Assembly: GCA_025457665.1 (NCBI GenBank)
Contig: JALOTY010000002.1
Coordinates: 1-64,000 of the forward strand
Direction: 5' to 3'
Source: Akkermansiaceae bacterium
Lineage (GTDB): Bacteria > Verrucomicrobiota > Verrucomicrobiia > Verrucomicrobiales > Akkermansiaceae
Length of the DNA: 64,000 nt
Shown: in pieces, positions 41,722 through 52,374 of the stretch
How the letters are laid out: each line of letters starts with the position of its first letter
Numbering within the stretch: position 1 is the stretch's first letter
Translations under genes and position numbers: made by a program
The notes under the pieces: model-generated
Seen by the model: only the letters and a program-made list of their open reading frames with translations
Told to the model about the DNA's origin: nothing
Databases searched by the model: none

Positions 41722-44030
41722 AACCCATCATTCTTCTCGCCTTCGGGATCATTGCCACATGGTCTTCTGTTTCCGCCGATGAATCCAGCTTCGGCAACGC
41801 GCCTCGGAACGAGTCCGCCATTGCCTTAGGTGAGCAGGTTGTGGCTACCTACCGGAGGGATGGCGTCGAAAAGGCGATCGATTTCCTTGAAGCCGAGGCT
41901 CCGGGATTCTTCGAGAAATCGGGGGCGACGGCTCGTTATGATTTTCTTGCGGCCCTCTTTGAGGAGGCCATGGGCCCGAGGGGACTTGGGCACGAGGATG
42001 CCGAATGGAAACAGGCGCTGATCCGATGGTCTTATCAGTATTGCCGGAACCAAGGCCGGAGCTATTGGTATGAGCGCTGGGTGACACTGATGCACGAGGT
42101 GTGCTTTGAAGCTGGAAACTACGGCGAGGCGCGGGCAGTCATCGACTATGAGAGACATCGTCAAATCGAAAAGGGAGTGGCCCTCGACGTTTCCAAGATG
42201 TCCAGTGGAGGCCCGGTGGATCCGGCCTTTCCTCCGGTGACGAAGCGGAAGCTGGGTCCCAATCAGCGTGTGATGATCAAAAATTTCCGCTTCCTCCTCG
42301 CGGAATCGGGACAGGACCTGGTCGAGGGGAAATGGCGGTCCGGGATGGAGGGTGCCGCCCTTGCTGCCGAGAGGGCGATGATGACCTTCAAATGGCATCA
42401 ACAGCGGAGTGAATTGACAGACTCCGCCCTCGTGATGACCGACGTGACCGGACATTGGCGGAAGGCGAAATGGCTCACGGCGGAGGGTTATCGCTTCCTC
42501 GACCTTCCCCGCTTGGAACTTCAGACCTGTCGCGCGCTTTCCCGTTTCAATCTCGAAGAGGGCAGGGGATTGTATGATGTCCGGATGGCTGAGGCCCGGG
42601 CTCTTCATTTGGAGTTTATTCTCGGCACCAATCGGGAAAAGGTTCCCGGTGCTTTGGGAGAGATTCGGGAATTGTTTCTTTCCGAAGATTACAGCGCTCC
42701 GCTTTATGCCGATCGGGTGGCATTGATGATGGCGGACGTGCATTTCCTCAATGGCCAAGCGGAGAAGGGTTGGGAAATTCTTGAAAGCCTTCGACGCAAG
42801 GAAGGGCATTCTGCGGACATGAGGTTTTACGTCGATCGGGAATGGTGTCGGCATCGTGTCAGTGTGGGCCTGACCGATGGGGTCGAGTCGGAACTTGTCG
42901 ATCTTCTCCGGACGGCCCGTGAGGGAGGATTGAAGCAACGTGAAATCGAGCTTTATGAAATCTATGCGAGGTTGTTGCTCGCGCTCGGGAGATATGAGGA
43001 TGCGCTGGTGATTCAGCGGGAGTTGATTCGCTTGCTTGAATCTTTCGATGTTTTCACCCGTCTCCCCGGGGCTTTGCGGACCTTGGCTGAGATTCACGCA
43101 CGGATCGGCCAACGCAACCGGGCGAAGGCGGATCTTGCCGAGGCCCGTGAGTTGCTGGAATCCGAGAGGATGCCCGATGAAGTGAAAAAAGGTCTGGGTC
43201 CTGTCCTGGATGCGCCCTTGCCGGATGCCGGTTCTTCGCTGCCTGAGGAAACGGTTCTGGCGGACCTGCAACCCTTGCGCTCCGTCATGGTGCCCTTGAA
43301 GGGCCTGCCAGCGAGAGGATTGTTCACCTTGAGCAATCCCTCCGGCGGCGAGGTTTCCGGAAGCCTGCAATTTCGGGGCAAGGGGCTTGGATTTGGCGAA
43401 GAGGTCCCATTCGGGGTCCGCGTGGATGTTGCCAAGGATGGTGGAGCGGATGAGTTGAAGCGCGATGTCACGGTTGAGGCGGGGGATTTCTACTCAATCG
43501 ATCTTGCTGCCGCAGCGGGGACCGATGCCGCAGCGGTGGAAATCATCTGGACGCCCGACGAGGGCCAAGCCCAAGTGGCTCAATGGGAATCCGGTCCGGC
43601 GGAAAGCGGGGTTTCGATCGCGGTCACCGATGCTTCGGAGTATCTCGAAAATCCCTTTTACCTGATTCCTTTCTATCATCTCCTGCAATACCGGGACTCG
43701 TTTGCGCGGGTGGCGGATCTCCGGGTCGTCGCATCGTCGCCATCGCGGGTCGAACTTTATGATTCGAATGATGAGCTTGTCTTCGTGGATGTCGAAGGTG
43801 ATGGCTCTTTCGGTTCTCCGGGAGATATCATCAGCAAGGATTTCAATCGCAACGGATCGGGTGATATCAAGCTCGACCCGAAGAATCAGGAAGTCCGTTT
43901 CCGTCTTTTGGTGTGTCCCGTTGAGAAACCGGATGGAGGGGAGTTGAAGTTGGATGTGCAGATGTTCGATCGTGGGGAGTGGGTTACCCATGCGACCGAC
44001 AGACTGCTCTTTGAAAGTGGCGAAGAATAG
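41718..44030 (+). CDS. large secreted TPR-like protein of unknown function
   Basis: 770 aa ORF with signal peptide, helical repeats, overlapping the Sel1 gene (ATGA). Confidence 0.6.
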   Translation: MKPIILLAFGIIATWSSVSADESSFGNAPRNESAIALGEQVVATYRRDGVEKAIDFLEAEAPGFFEKSGATARYDFLAALFEEAMGPRGLGHEDAEWKQALIRWSYQYCRNQGRSYWYERWVTLMHEVCFEAGNYGEARAVIDYERHRQIEKGVALDVSKMSSGGPVDPAFPPVTKRKLGPNQRVMIKNFRFLLAESGQDLVEGKWRSGMEGAALAAERAMMTFKWHQQRSELTDSALVMTDVTGHWRKAKWLTAEGYRFLDLPRLELQTCRALSRFNLEEGRGLYDVRMAEARALHLEFILGTNREKVPGALGEIRELFLSEDYSAPLYADRVALMMADVHFLNGQAEKGWEILESLRRKEGHSADMRFYVDREWCRHRVSVGLTDGVESELVDLLRTAREGGLKQREIELYEIYARLLLALGRYEDALVIQRELIRLLESFDVFTRLPGALRTLAEIHARIGQRNRAKADLAEARELLESERMPDEVKKGLGPVLDAPLPDAGSSLPEETVLADLQPLRSVMVPLKGLPARGLFTLSNPSGGEVSGSLQFRGKGLGFGEEVPFGVRVDVAKDGGADELKRDVTVEAGDFYSIDLAAAAGTDAAAVEIIWTPDEGQAQVAQWESGPAESGVSIAVTDASEYLENPFYLIPFYHLLQYRDSFARVADLRVVASSPSRVELYDSNDELVFVDVEGDGSFGSPGDIISKDFNRNGSGDIKLDPKNQEVRFRLLVCPVEKPDGGELKLDVQMFDRGEWVTHATDRLLFESGEE

Positions 44031-44168
44031 ACTTTGTATTGGACCCTGAGCAAAAGGTCCGGATGAGAGGGAAGGGGTGGTCAAGCGTCAGTTGGGCCCC
44101 TTCGGCAAAGGATCCCAGGCCCCGGGTTTGCTCGACGTGTGAGGCTTTTTGAGCCCAACCATACTTGG

Positions 44169-45197
44169 TTATCTCACCTCAATCACCGCCTTGATCGCGC
44201 CGGTGGCGGGGTCGGTGAAGCGGGCGAAGTCGGTGGGGACTTGGTCGAAGGTGAGGCGGTGGGTGATCCACTTGTCGGTATCGATCCGGCCATCGCGGAT
44301 GAGGCCGATGATATGGGTGAAGTCGGCCGGCATGGCATTTCGCGAAGCGAGGAGGGTGAGTTCGCGGCGATGGAAGACGGGGGCGTGGGGGAATTGGAGA
44401 TCGGAGGTGGTGATGCCGACGTAAGCCACGCGACCGGCGAAGGCGGCGTATTCGAAACAGGTGGACATCGATTTCGGGCTGCCGGTGGCATCGATGATGG
44501 CATCGGCCATGGCTCCGCCGGTGATGGCTTCGAGTTGGTTGCGTTGCGAGCCATCGGCGAGGATGCCATCGATGCCGAGGGACTCGCGGCAGAAGTCGAG
44601 CCGGCCCTGGACCATGTCCATGACCAGGACGCGGATCTCCGGGATGAGGCGGAGGAATTCGAGGCAGGCGAGGCCGATGGGACCGGCGCCGATGACGAGG
44701 ATGGTTTCGCCGGCGGCGGGGGCCACGCGTTGGACGGCGTGGTAGCCGATGGCGAGGGTTTCGACGAGGGCGAGTTGGTCGTAGGAGAGGTCGTTTCCGG
44801 GGTGGAGCTTGCGGGCGGGGACGGTGAAGGTGCCCTGGCGCAGGCCGCCGTTGTTGTGGACGCCGATGACCTGGACGCCGGGGCAGCAGTTTGGGTGGCC
44901 CTTGCGGGAAACGGCGCTGTCGGGGTCGTTGACGTAAGGTTCGAGCGAGCAGCGGTCGCCGGGTTTCACGTGGGTGACATCGGGGCCGACGGCGACGACT
45001 TCGAGGCCGAGTTCATGGCCGGGGGTGCGGGGGTAGGCGAAGAAGGGGAATTTCCCGAGGTAGCAGGAGAGGTCGGTGCCACAGATGCCCATGCGGTGGG
45101 TGCGCACGACCGCCTCGCCAGGGCCGGGTGCGGGGGCGTCGGGGAGATCGATGAGGGTGATGCGCTGGGGCTCGGTGAATTCGATGGCGGCGGGCAT
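44169..45197 (-). CDS. zinc-binding alcohol/sugar dehydrogenase (MDR family)
   Basis: MGICGTDLSCYLGKFPFFAYPRTPGHELGLEV, ILVIGAGPIGLACLEF. Confidence 0.88.
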   Translation of the reverse strand: MPAAIEFTEPQRITLIDLPDAPAPGPGEAVVRTHRMGICGTDLSCYLGKFPFFAYPRTPGHELGLEVVAVGPDVTHVKPGDRCSLEPYVNDPDSAVSRKGHPNCCPGVQVIGVHNNGGLRQGTFTVPARKLHPGNDLSYDQLALVETLAIGYHAVQRVAPAAGETILVIGAGPIGLACLEFLRLIPEIRVLVMDMVQGRLDFCRESLGIDGILADGSQRNQLEAITGGAMADAIIDATGSPKSMSTCFEYAAFAGRVAYVGITTSDLQFPHAPVFHRRELTLLASRNAMPADFTHIIGLIRDGRIDTDKWITHRLTFDQVPTDFARFTDPATGAIKAVIEVR

Positions 45198-45384
45198 GGT
45201 CGGGAAGGGGTCGGAGTTGAAGGAAATGAGGAAACAACGAAATGGACGAAACTCTGCGAAATTCAAGGCAGGGTGGCGATCGCGCGGAACGCCTGCAGGA
45301 TGGGACGTGAGATGGACCCCGGCTTCTGCAATGAAGTTTTCGGCGATTTCGCCTCTTTCGTTGTTCCTAACTCAGGATTCGGGA

Positions 45385-46323
45385 TCAGTTGTTTTCCGGA
45401 AGGCCCTCGATGTGGCCGATGTCTTGGACGGGCGCGAAGATCGCGAGGACTTCGGCGAGGAGGGTTTCGTCGATGGGTTCGGCGAGCCATTCGGCCCATT
45501 TGCGGATGTTGTCGGGATTGGCCGAGCCGGCGACGGAGGTGGTGATGTCGGGATGGGCGCAGGCGAACTGGAGTGCGAGCTTGGCGATGTCCACTCCGCG
45601 GTCGGCGCAGAGTTTGGCGGCGCGGCGGGCGGCATCCTTGACGTTTTCCGGCTCTTTCAACCAGACCGGCAGCTCGGCATTGGTCAGCAGGCGGGCGGAG
45701 AATGGGCCGGCACCGATGACGCCGATGCCTTTTTCCTTCAAGCGCGGGAGGAGGTCGGTTTCCAGCGTGGTGTTCTGGAGGGTGTAGCGGTTGTAGGCGA
45801 GGATGCAGTCGATGTGATCCTCGATGTGATCGAGGACGGTGTGGAAGGTCTTGAGCGGGTAGCAGGAGAAGCCGACGAAGCGGGCCTTGCCCTGTTCCTT
45901 GATTTTGAGGAGGGCGGGGAGGGTTTCCTCCCAGATCTGGGCGAGGGGGACGAACTCGACATCATGCAGGAGGAGCACGTCGAGGTGATCGGTTTTGAGG
46001 CGCTGCAGGGAAATGTGGACGGACTCCTCGACGCGGCGGGCGGAGAAATCGAAATGCACGTCGGAGTAGCGGCCGAGTTTGGTGCAGAGCGAATACGATT
46101 CGCGGGGAATGTCACGCAGGCCGAGGCCGAGCATGATTTCCGACATGCCGCGGCCGTAGAAGGGGGAGGTATCGATGAAGTTCATGCCGAGATCGAGCGC
46201 CGTGCGGGTGGAGCGCATGGCTTCATCGAGCGTGATCGAACGGAATTCCGCGCCGAGGGAGGAAGCGCCGAAGGAGAGGATGGGCAGGTCGAGGCCGGTT
46301 TTGCCGAGAGGGCGTGTTTTCAT
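45385..46323 (-). CDS. aldo/keto reductase, similar to plant-type L-galactose/L-fucose dehydrogenases
   Basis: KTRPLGKTGLDLPILSFGASSLG, GMNFIDTSPFYGRGMSEIMLG, LDVLLLHDVEF. Confidence 0.8.
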   Translation of the reverse strand: MKTRPLGKTGLDLPILSFGASSLGAEFRSITLDEAMRSTRTALDLGMNFIDTSPFYGRGMSEIMLGLGLRDIPRESYSLCTKLGRYSDVHFDFSARRVEESVHISLQRLKTDHLDVLLLHDVEFVPLAQIWEETLPALLKIKEQGKARFVGFSCYPLKTFHTVLDHIEDHIDCILAYNRYTLQNTTLETDLLPRLKEKGIGVIGAGPFSARLLTNAELPVWLKEPENVKDAARRAAKLCADRGVDIAKLALQFACAHPDITTSVAGSANPDNIRKWAEWLAEPIDETLLAEVLAIFAPVQDIGHIEGLPENN

Positions 46324-47132
46324 GGGAAATGGAGGCGGATGGAAGAAAGCGTGGTGGCTGCGGCGGCATCGGAGTCCGGGAGGGGGAGGACTTCGGCGGA
46401 AAGGTAGCCGGCGTAGCTTGTTTCGCGAAGTGCGGCGGCGATGGGGGCGGGATCGGTATGGCCGAAGCCGATGGCATGTCGATTCGAGTCCGCCCAATGG
46501 ACGTGGCCGATCCATCTCGCGGAAGCGCGGAGGGCGGCGGCGATGTCTTTTTCTTCGATGGCGAGGTGGAAGAGGTCGGCGAGCAGGCGGGTGTGGTGGA
46601 GGTCATTTCCCTCCAGGAATGCGGCGGCCGGAGCGAGCTGGTTGAAAAGGTTCGTCTCGTAGCGGTTCAGCGGTTCGTAGATGAAACGCTGGCCGTGGCC
46701 TGCGGCGGCGGCATCGAAGCGCTTCAAAGCCTCGGCGAGGTGATCGAGGGCCCGTGCTCGATCGGTCCCGCCGCTGTGACGGCCCTGCATGGACCCGAGG
46801 ATGGTGGGGGCACCGAGGGCGGCAGCGAAATCGATCATCCCGAGGATGAAATCGCTGGCGGCGGCACGTCGTCCGGGATCCGGATCCGTGAGGGAAAGCC
46901 CGTGCCGAACCATGCCGGCACCGGTGCCGACGGCCGCGATGCCGAGGTGGTGGTGCCGGGCGAGATCGAGGATTTCCGCGGTGCCGACCTGATCCGGGCC
47001 GGTGAGGAAGAGTTCGACGGCATCGAAGCCATGCCCGGCGGCCTTGGCGAAGCCGGTTTCCAGGTGGTCATGGAAGACGAAGGGCCCGGCAGCGGCCTCC
47101 GGGACGCGGCAGAGGGTGACGGCGGTGCGCAT
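46320..47132 (-). CDS. hydroxypyruvate isomerase-like TIM barrel protein
   Basis: GMVRHGLSLTDPD, FIYEPLNRYETNLFNQL, IGHVHWADSNRHAIGFGHTD; overlaps neighbouring gene. Confidence 0.75.
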   Translation of the reverse strand: MRTAVTLCRVPEAAAGPFVFHDHLETGFAKAAGHGFDAVELFLTGPDQVGTAEILDLARHHHLGIAAVGTGAGMVRHGLSLTDPDPGRRAAASDFILGMIDFAAALGAPTILGSMQGRHSGGTDRARALDHLAEALKRFDAAAAGHGQRFIYEPLNRYETNLFNQLAPAAAFLEGNDLHHTRLLADLFHLAIEEKDIAAALRASARWIGHVHWADSNRHAIGFGHTDPAPIAAALRETSYAGYLSAEVLPLPDSDAAAATTLSSIRLHFP

Positions 47133-47533
47133 CAGACGGATTCGAGAATGACGTTTCCGTAGGGGGTGTTGTCACCGGTGCGGACGAGGCCGATGGCGGC
47201 GGGGACGAGGGTCTTGAAGGTCAGGTGGGGGAGGCGGTGGATTTCCGGGGAGCCCTGGAGGGCGGCGAAACGGGCATCGAAGCGGGCGATGGTTTCGGCG
47301 GAATTGCTGCTGACGAATTCCTCGGCCTGCCAGATCCGGCCGACCTTGAAGTTCGGTTCGAGGAGTTTCAGGAGGTCGGGAATCGTCGGAATCCCTGCGG
47401 TGAGGGCCAGATCGACGGTCTCCACCTGCGGCCAGGAGGGGAAGGCCCAGTCGGCGATGACCAAGGTATTGGTGTGGCGGATCCGGGCCAGGAGGTGGAG
47501 CAGGGCGGGATTGAGAATTCCGGTTTGGAGCAT
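47132..47533 (-). CDS. RbsD/FucU-family sugar mutarotase
   Basis: LQTGILNPALLHLLARIRHTNTLVIADWAFP. Confidence 0.75.
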   Translation of the reverse strand: MLQTGILNPALLHLLARIRHTNTLVIADWAFPSWPQVETVDLALTAGIPTIPDLLKLLEPNFKVGRIWQAEEFVSSNSAETIARFDARFAALQGSPEIHRLPHLTFKTLVPAAIGLVRTGDNTPYGNVILESV

Positions 47534-47694
47534 GACGGAAATTGTCAACCCGGGCCCTGCCTGCCAATCCGGATTTCTGCCATCCCCGTGGATCGCCGAT
47601 TTTCCCCGGCTTCGGGGTTGCCAAATCCTCGCAACCCGCTAAACCCGCGCACTCGCGAGCGGACCTGCTCGATTCCCCAACACCTACGGACGCC

Positions 47695-49791
47695 ATGACG
47701 GACCTCAGCAAATATCGCAATATCGGCATCTTCGCCCACGTCGATGCCGGCAAGACCACGACCACCGAGCGCATTCTCAAGCTTACCGGAAAGATCCACA
47801 AGATCGGCGAGGTCCACGACGGCGCATCCACCATGGACTTCATGGAGCAGGAGGCCGAGCGCGGCATCACCATCCAGTCCGCCGCCACCACCTGTTTCTG
47901 GAAAGACTGCCAATTCAACGTGATCGACACCCCGGGTCACGTGGACTTCACCATCGAGGTCTATCGTTCGTTGAAGGTCCTCGACGGCGGTATCGGCGTT
48001 TTCTGTGGATCCGGTGGCGTTGAGCCCCAATCCGAAACCAACTGGCGCTACGCGAACGACTCGAAGGTCTCGCGGATCATTTACGTCAACAAGCTGGACC
48101 GCATCGGCGCCGACTTCTACCGGGTGGTCGAGCAGGTGAAAAAAGTCCTCGGCGCCCACCCGCTGGTGATGGTCCTGCCGATCGGCACGGAGAGTGATTT
48201 CAAGGGCGTCGTCGATCTCCTCTCGATGAAGGCCTACGTCTGGGATGAAAGCGGTCAGCCGGAGAATTTCACCGTCACCGACATCCCCGCCGACATGGTC
48301 GAGAAGGCCGAGCAGTATCGCGCGGAACTGGTCGAAAAGGCCGTGGAGCAGATCGACGAAGTCATGGAGGCCTACCTCGAAGGCACCGAGCCGGACGTGG
48401 AAACCCTCAAGAAGTGCATCCGCAAGGGCACCATCGACCTGGCTTTCTTCCCGACCTACTGCGGGTCGAGCTTCAAAAACAAAGGTCTGCAACTGATTCT
48501 CGACGCTGTCGTCGACTACCTGCCGAGCCCGCTCGAAGTGAAGCCGCTTCCTGAAGTGGACGAGGAAGGCAACGAGACCGGCAAGTTCGCCGAGTCCGAC
48601 CCGAATGCTCCTTTCCGCGGTCTTGCCTTCAAGATCATGGACGACAAGTTCGGTGCCCTCACCTTCACCCGGATCTACTCGGGCACGATCAAGAAGGGTG
48701 ACACCGTGCTGAACTCCTTCACCGGCAAGACCGAGCGGATCAGCCGGATGGTGGAAATGCACGCCAACGACCGCAATGAAATCGATACCGCCCGCGCCGG
48801 TGACATCATTGCCATCGTCGGTCTCAAGAACGTGCAGACCGGTCACACCCTCTGTGACGAGAAGAACCCGGCGACCCTCGAGCCGATGGTCTTCCCGGAT
48901 CCCGTCATCTCCATCGCCGTCGCCGCCAAGGACAAGGCCAACGCCGAGAAGCTCAGCAACGCCATCGGCAAGATGGTCCAGGAGGACCCCTCCTTCCGCG
49001 TGGAGACCGATGAGGAAACCAACGAAATGATCCTCAAGGGCATGGGTGAGCTTCACCTGGACATCAAGATCGACATCCTCAAGCGGACCCACAAGGTCGA
49101 GGTGGAAGTCGGCGCCCCGCAGGTGGCCTACCGCGAAACCATCACCAAGGCCGTCTCCGACAGCTACACGCACAAGAAGCAGTCCGGTGGTTCGGGTCAG
49201 TATGCGAAGATCGACTACACCATCGAGCCTGCCGAAGCCGGCACCGGTTTCGTGTTCGAGTCGGCTGTCGTCGGTGGCAACGTGCCGAAGGAATACATCC
49301 CAGCGGTGGAAAAAGGCTTCAAGACCTCCATCGATAAGGGCCCGCTGGCGGGCTACCCCTGCCTCGACTTCAAGGTGACGCTGACCGATGGTGGTTTCCA
49401 CGCCGTGGACTCCTCGTCCATCGCCTTCGAAATCGCCGCCAAGGCCGCCTATCGTCAAACCATGGCCAAGGCCGCGCCGCAACTGCTTGAGCCCATGATG
49501 AAGCTCGATGTCTTCTCGCCTGAGGAGAAGATCGGTGACGTCATCGGCGACCTCAACCGCCGCCGCGGCATGATCCAAGGCCAGGAGCCCACCCCCGGTG
49601 GTGTCCGCGTCAAGGCCGAGGCTCCGCTTTCGGCAATGTTCGGCTACATCGGTGACCTGCGCACCATGACTTCCGGTCGTGGCCAGTTCTCCATGGAGTT
49701 CAGCCACTACGCTCCCTGCCCGAAAAACGTTGCGGAAGAAGTCATCGCCGCGGCGAAGAAGCGCGAGGAAGCCCGCCGCGCCGGCAAGTAA
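47695..49791 (+). CDS. fusA: elongation factor G
   Basis: [73 protein letters not shown]. Confidence 0.97.
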   Translation: MTDLSKYRNIGIFAHVDAGKTTTTERILKLTGKIHKIGEVHDGASTMDFMEQEAERGITIQSAATTCFWKDCQFNVIDTPGHVDFTIEVYRSLKVLDGGIGVFCGSGGVEPQSETNWRYANDSKVSRIIYVNKLDRIGADFYRVVEQVKKVLGAHPLVMVLPIGTESDFKGVVDLLSMKAYVWDESGQPENFTVTDIPADMVEKAEQYRAELVEKAVEQIDEVMEAYLEGTEPDVETLKKCIRKGTIDLAFFPTYCGSSFKNKGLQLILDAVVDYLPSPLEVKPLPEVDEEGNETGKFAESDPNAPFRGLAFKIMDDKFGALTFTRIYSGTIKKGDTVLNSFTGKTERISRMVEMHANDRNEIDTARAGDIIAIVGLKNVQTGHTLCDEKNPATLEPMVFPDPVISIAVAAKDKANAEKLSNAIGKMVQEDPSFRVETDEETNEMILKGMGELHLDIKIDILKRTHKVEVEVGAPQVAYRETITKAVSDSYTHKKQSGGSGQYAKIDYTIEPAEAGTGFVFESAVVGGNVPKEYIPAVEKGFKTSIDKGPLAGYPCLDFKVTLTDGGFHAVDSSSIAFEIAAKAAYRQTMAKAAPQLLEPMMKLDVFSPEEKIGDVIGDLNRRRGMIQGQEPTPGGVRVKAEAPLSAMFGYIGDLRTMTSGRGQFSMEFSHYAPCPKNVAEEVIAAAKKREEARRAGK

Positions 49792-49816
49792 GTTGGGTTG
49801 CTCCCGAAAAAATTCA

Positions 49817-49849
49817 CCCGCTGTCCTGCGAAGGGCAGCGGGTTTTTTT
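49817..49849 (+). terminator. Rho-independent terminator of fusA
   Basis: CCCGCTGTCC-TGCGAA-GGGCAGCGGG followed by T7. Confidence 0.85.
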
Positions 49850-49939
49850 GTTTCGGTGGATCGGGTGCGTCCCGGTGGCTTGGCCTTGGACTTGGGCACC
49901 CTCCGGGACCAGCGCAAGGCATCAGTGCCGTTGCTATCG

Positions 49940-50542
49940 TCAGGCGCGGCGTCGGGTGAAAAAGCCCATCATTCCCAAGACACCTAACAGAAGCGCACCG
50001 CCGGGCTCAGGGACCGTGGTGTAGCTGATGGTGTCGCCACCTCCCGAGGTCCATGCGAGCGTGTTGTTGAAGGAAGCCGCACCGATCGCGGAGAGGGTGG
50101 TATTGCTCCATGTCAGGGTGTAGGTGGACCCGCTTCCGAAATCGACCATCGTCAACCCCGGAGCCTTCATGCCCTCACCGAGAGTGAAGTCGGTTCCTGA
50201 AAATCCCCATTCCGCATTGACCGGAGTACGAAGGTTGATGCTTGCGGTTGCTAGAGAAGTGATGGTGGCGGTGCCGTCTCGCCATTGATCAACAGCTCCG
50301 TTGAAGCCCGAGAAAAGCTCTTGGGCACTGGATCTGGCAGCCGTCCCAATCAGCCAAGGATACACTGTGCCTGCCCCCAGATCCAGGGTGCCATTCCAGG
50401 TGGCGACGACGTCACTGCCCACCTGCTCGAAGGTGACGATCACCGCAGCTTGAGAAGGGCTGGCCATCATCAGGCTGGCACCGCCCAAGGCGGTCATCAT
50501 CCATTTCGTGACTTGGGGATTCGTTGTTTTGGTGATCATCAT
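49940..50542 (-). CDS. PEP-CTERM sorting domain protein
   Basis: C-terminus VPEPGGALLLGVLGMMGFFTRRRA; N-terminal signal peptide. Confidence 0.88.
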   Translation of the reverse strand: MMITKTTNPQVTKWMMTALGGASLMMASPSQAAVIVTFEQVGSDVVATWNGTLDLGAGTVYPWLIGTAARSSAQELFSGFNGAVDQWRDGTATITSLATASINLRTPVNAEWGFSGTDFTLGEGMKAPGLTMVDFGSGSTYTLTWSNTTLSAIGAASFNNTLAWTSGGGDTISYTTVPEPGGALLLGVLGMMGFFTRRRA

Positions 50543-50629
50543 TTTGAATTCGAAGGTGTTGATGAAGTCAGGCAATCGAGCAGCCTTCCTGAGTTCCCAT
50601 AACTCCCGCCGTGGGATTCGTCCATCCCC

Positions 50630-52240
50630 CTAATCCGGGGGTGAAGGCTCCGTCTTGATGGTTGCCGCGTTGGCCACTGCGGCACGCGCCGCGGCAGCCA
50701 TGGCGGAATGGAGATCTTGCGGGATGATTTCCGTGGCGGGGATGTTTTCGAACCATCGGCCCTCCGATGATGTCGATTCCGGGGCGTTCAGGGCAACGGC
50801 GACGACCTGGATCTGATCCGGGCCCAAGTGGGACGGCCAGGCGGGTCGGCGCTTGGTGCGGATGTTCCAGAAGGTGGCGCCTGCCGCGGTGTGCAGGCCG
50901 CGGTTGCCGCCACCGCTCGATTCGAAAAGGCGCGTGCCTTCACCGGCATCGATGTGGGTGAAAAGATTCTCGTACGGCGCCCAGCGATGGTGGTCGATGG
51001 CGAGGTCCGGCGCGCGACCGGAAGCGAAGACCGAACCGATGGCGCTCTGGACGGTGAGATCGTGGATGAAGCGGGCTTGCAAATCGAAGCCTCTGCAAAG
51101 GCAATCGTCGCCCATGATCGTGATGCCATGGTGTCCGGTGTGTCCATGGCGGTCGATCCGGGCTGCATCTGCCGAAAGCACGATGTTTTCCAGCGTGCAG
51201 AAGGCGGCACCTTCGATGAATGGCCCGTTGTCGCCATTTCGCACATGAATGTCCCGCGCCCAGCAATGGGCGGCGGTGGCGAGGAAGGTGAGGGGATTCA
51301 TGCCGCGCTCGCGGAAATGCCCGGGGTAGAGGACCGCTGGAAACTCGAAGCCGATGCCCTCGATCCCGACATCCATGACTTCCGGAGTGAAAGGGGTGAG
51401 AGTCGGACTCCATTCCATCCGGACATCAAAGCGGAGAGGGCGGTCGAGAGTGAGTCGCATGCCCTCGATCTTGCGGACGCGGAAGATCTGACGACAGGTC
51501 CATCCCTTCAGTCCGCGGGTATCACCGGATTTTCCACGATAGAGATAATCGACGAGGCTGGAGTGCTCATCGTCCCGCAGATGAAGCACAAGTTCGTCAC
51601 CCACCCGGAAATCGTTTTGCTGAAGGATGATTTCGCGATCCCCGCGTTTTGCCCCTTGGGTGAGGGGTGAGCCATGGGAAGGAAAGCGAGCTGGGCCCTT
51701 GATTTCCGAACCCACTCGAACAAAGCCACCGCGCCATGACCAATCGCTGGTCTCCGTTCCGCCATCATTCTTGAGCGGGCGGGGTTCGATGTCCTCCAGT
51801 CCCCGGGAAAAGACCAGGAGGGTCTGCGTGGATCCGGCACCGCGGAGGACGGTTCCGGATTGGTGAAACTCCAGCGGGCGATCGATGTGATAGCGCCCTG
51901 CGGGAACGACGATGGTCTTTCCTTTTCCTGCATGGATGGCGCGGAGAAAGGCATCGGTATCATCATGGCCATCATCGGCTTTCGCTCCGAAGTCTTTCAC
52001 CGAGATCTCTGCGATCGGGATGCGGTAGCTTTCTTCGCCGCGGCGGTATCCGGCCATGGAGAAATCCGACAGTCGGCTCGTGGGTGACCATAACTCCCCG
52101 GATTTCCCCCAAAGCTTTGAATGGCTTCCGGGTTTTTCCGGTGCATCGGCCGCGGTTGAGGGAGCGGCGATGAAAACAAAAGCAAAGCCGAGCAGGAGCG
52201 AGCGGAGAGAAGGGACGATCGCTGGCGCTGGCGGGATCAT
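50630..52240 (-). CDS. secreted pectate lyase-superfamily/right-handed beta-helix protein
   Basis: VKDFGAKADDGHDDTDAFLRAIHAGKGKTIVVPAGRYHI motif. Confidence 0.8.
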   Translation of the reverse strand: MIPPAPAIVPSLRSLLLGFAFVFIAAPSTAADAPEKPGSHSKLWGKSGELWSPTSRLSDFSMAGYRRGEESYRIPIAEISVKDFGAKADDGHDDTDAFLRAIHAGKGKTIVVPAGRYHIDRPLEFHQSGTVLRGAGSTQTLLVFSRGLEDIEPRPLKNDGGTETSDWSWRGGFVRVGSEIKGPARFPSHGSPLTQGAKRGDREIILQQNDFRVGDELVLHLRDDEHSSLVDYLYRGKSGDTRGLKGWTCRQIFRVRKIEGMRLTLDRPLRFDVRMEWSPTLTPFTPEVMDVGIEGIGFEFPAVLYPGHFRERGMNPLTFLATAAHCWARDIHVRNGDNGPFIEGAAFCTLENIVLSADAARIDRHGHTGHHGITIMGDDCLCRGFDLQARFIHDLTVQSAIGSVFASGRAPDLAIDHHRWAPYENLFTHIDAGEGTRLFESSGGGNRGLHTAAGATFWNIRTKRRPAWPSHLGPDQIQVVAVALNAPESTSSEGRWFENIPATEIIPQDLHSAMAAAARAAVANAATIKTEPSPPD

Positions 52241-52374
52241 CATCGGATCTAACGGATCGAATGGGGCCGATCTTTCGATGGCGGGCGATTCCTTTTGTGG
52301 CGTGAATGCGGGAGTGGCGGTGGCATTTCCCGGAGTGTTGACGGGGGAGAATCGCTTCGACAGGGTCACGGACC

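Noticed and set aside
44139-46407. Long plus-strand ORFs (468 and 443 aa) opposite dehydrogenase and aldo/keto reductase genes
   Set aside because: Gly/Glu/Asp-rich shadow ORFs; the minus strand has clear family motifs.
47545-49917. 790-aa uninterrupted minus-strand ORF opposite fusA
   Set aside because: Antisense to a highly conserved EF-G with normal reading frame; composition ([22 protein letters not shown]...) is typical of GC-rich shadow ORFs.
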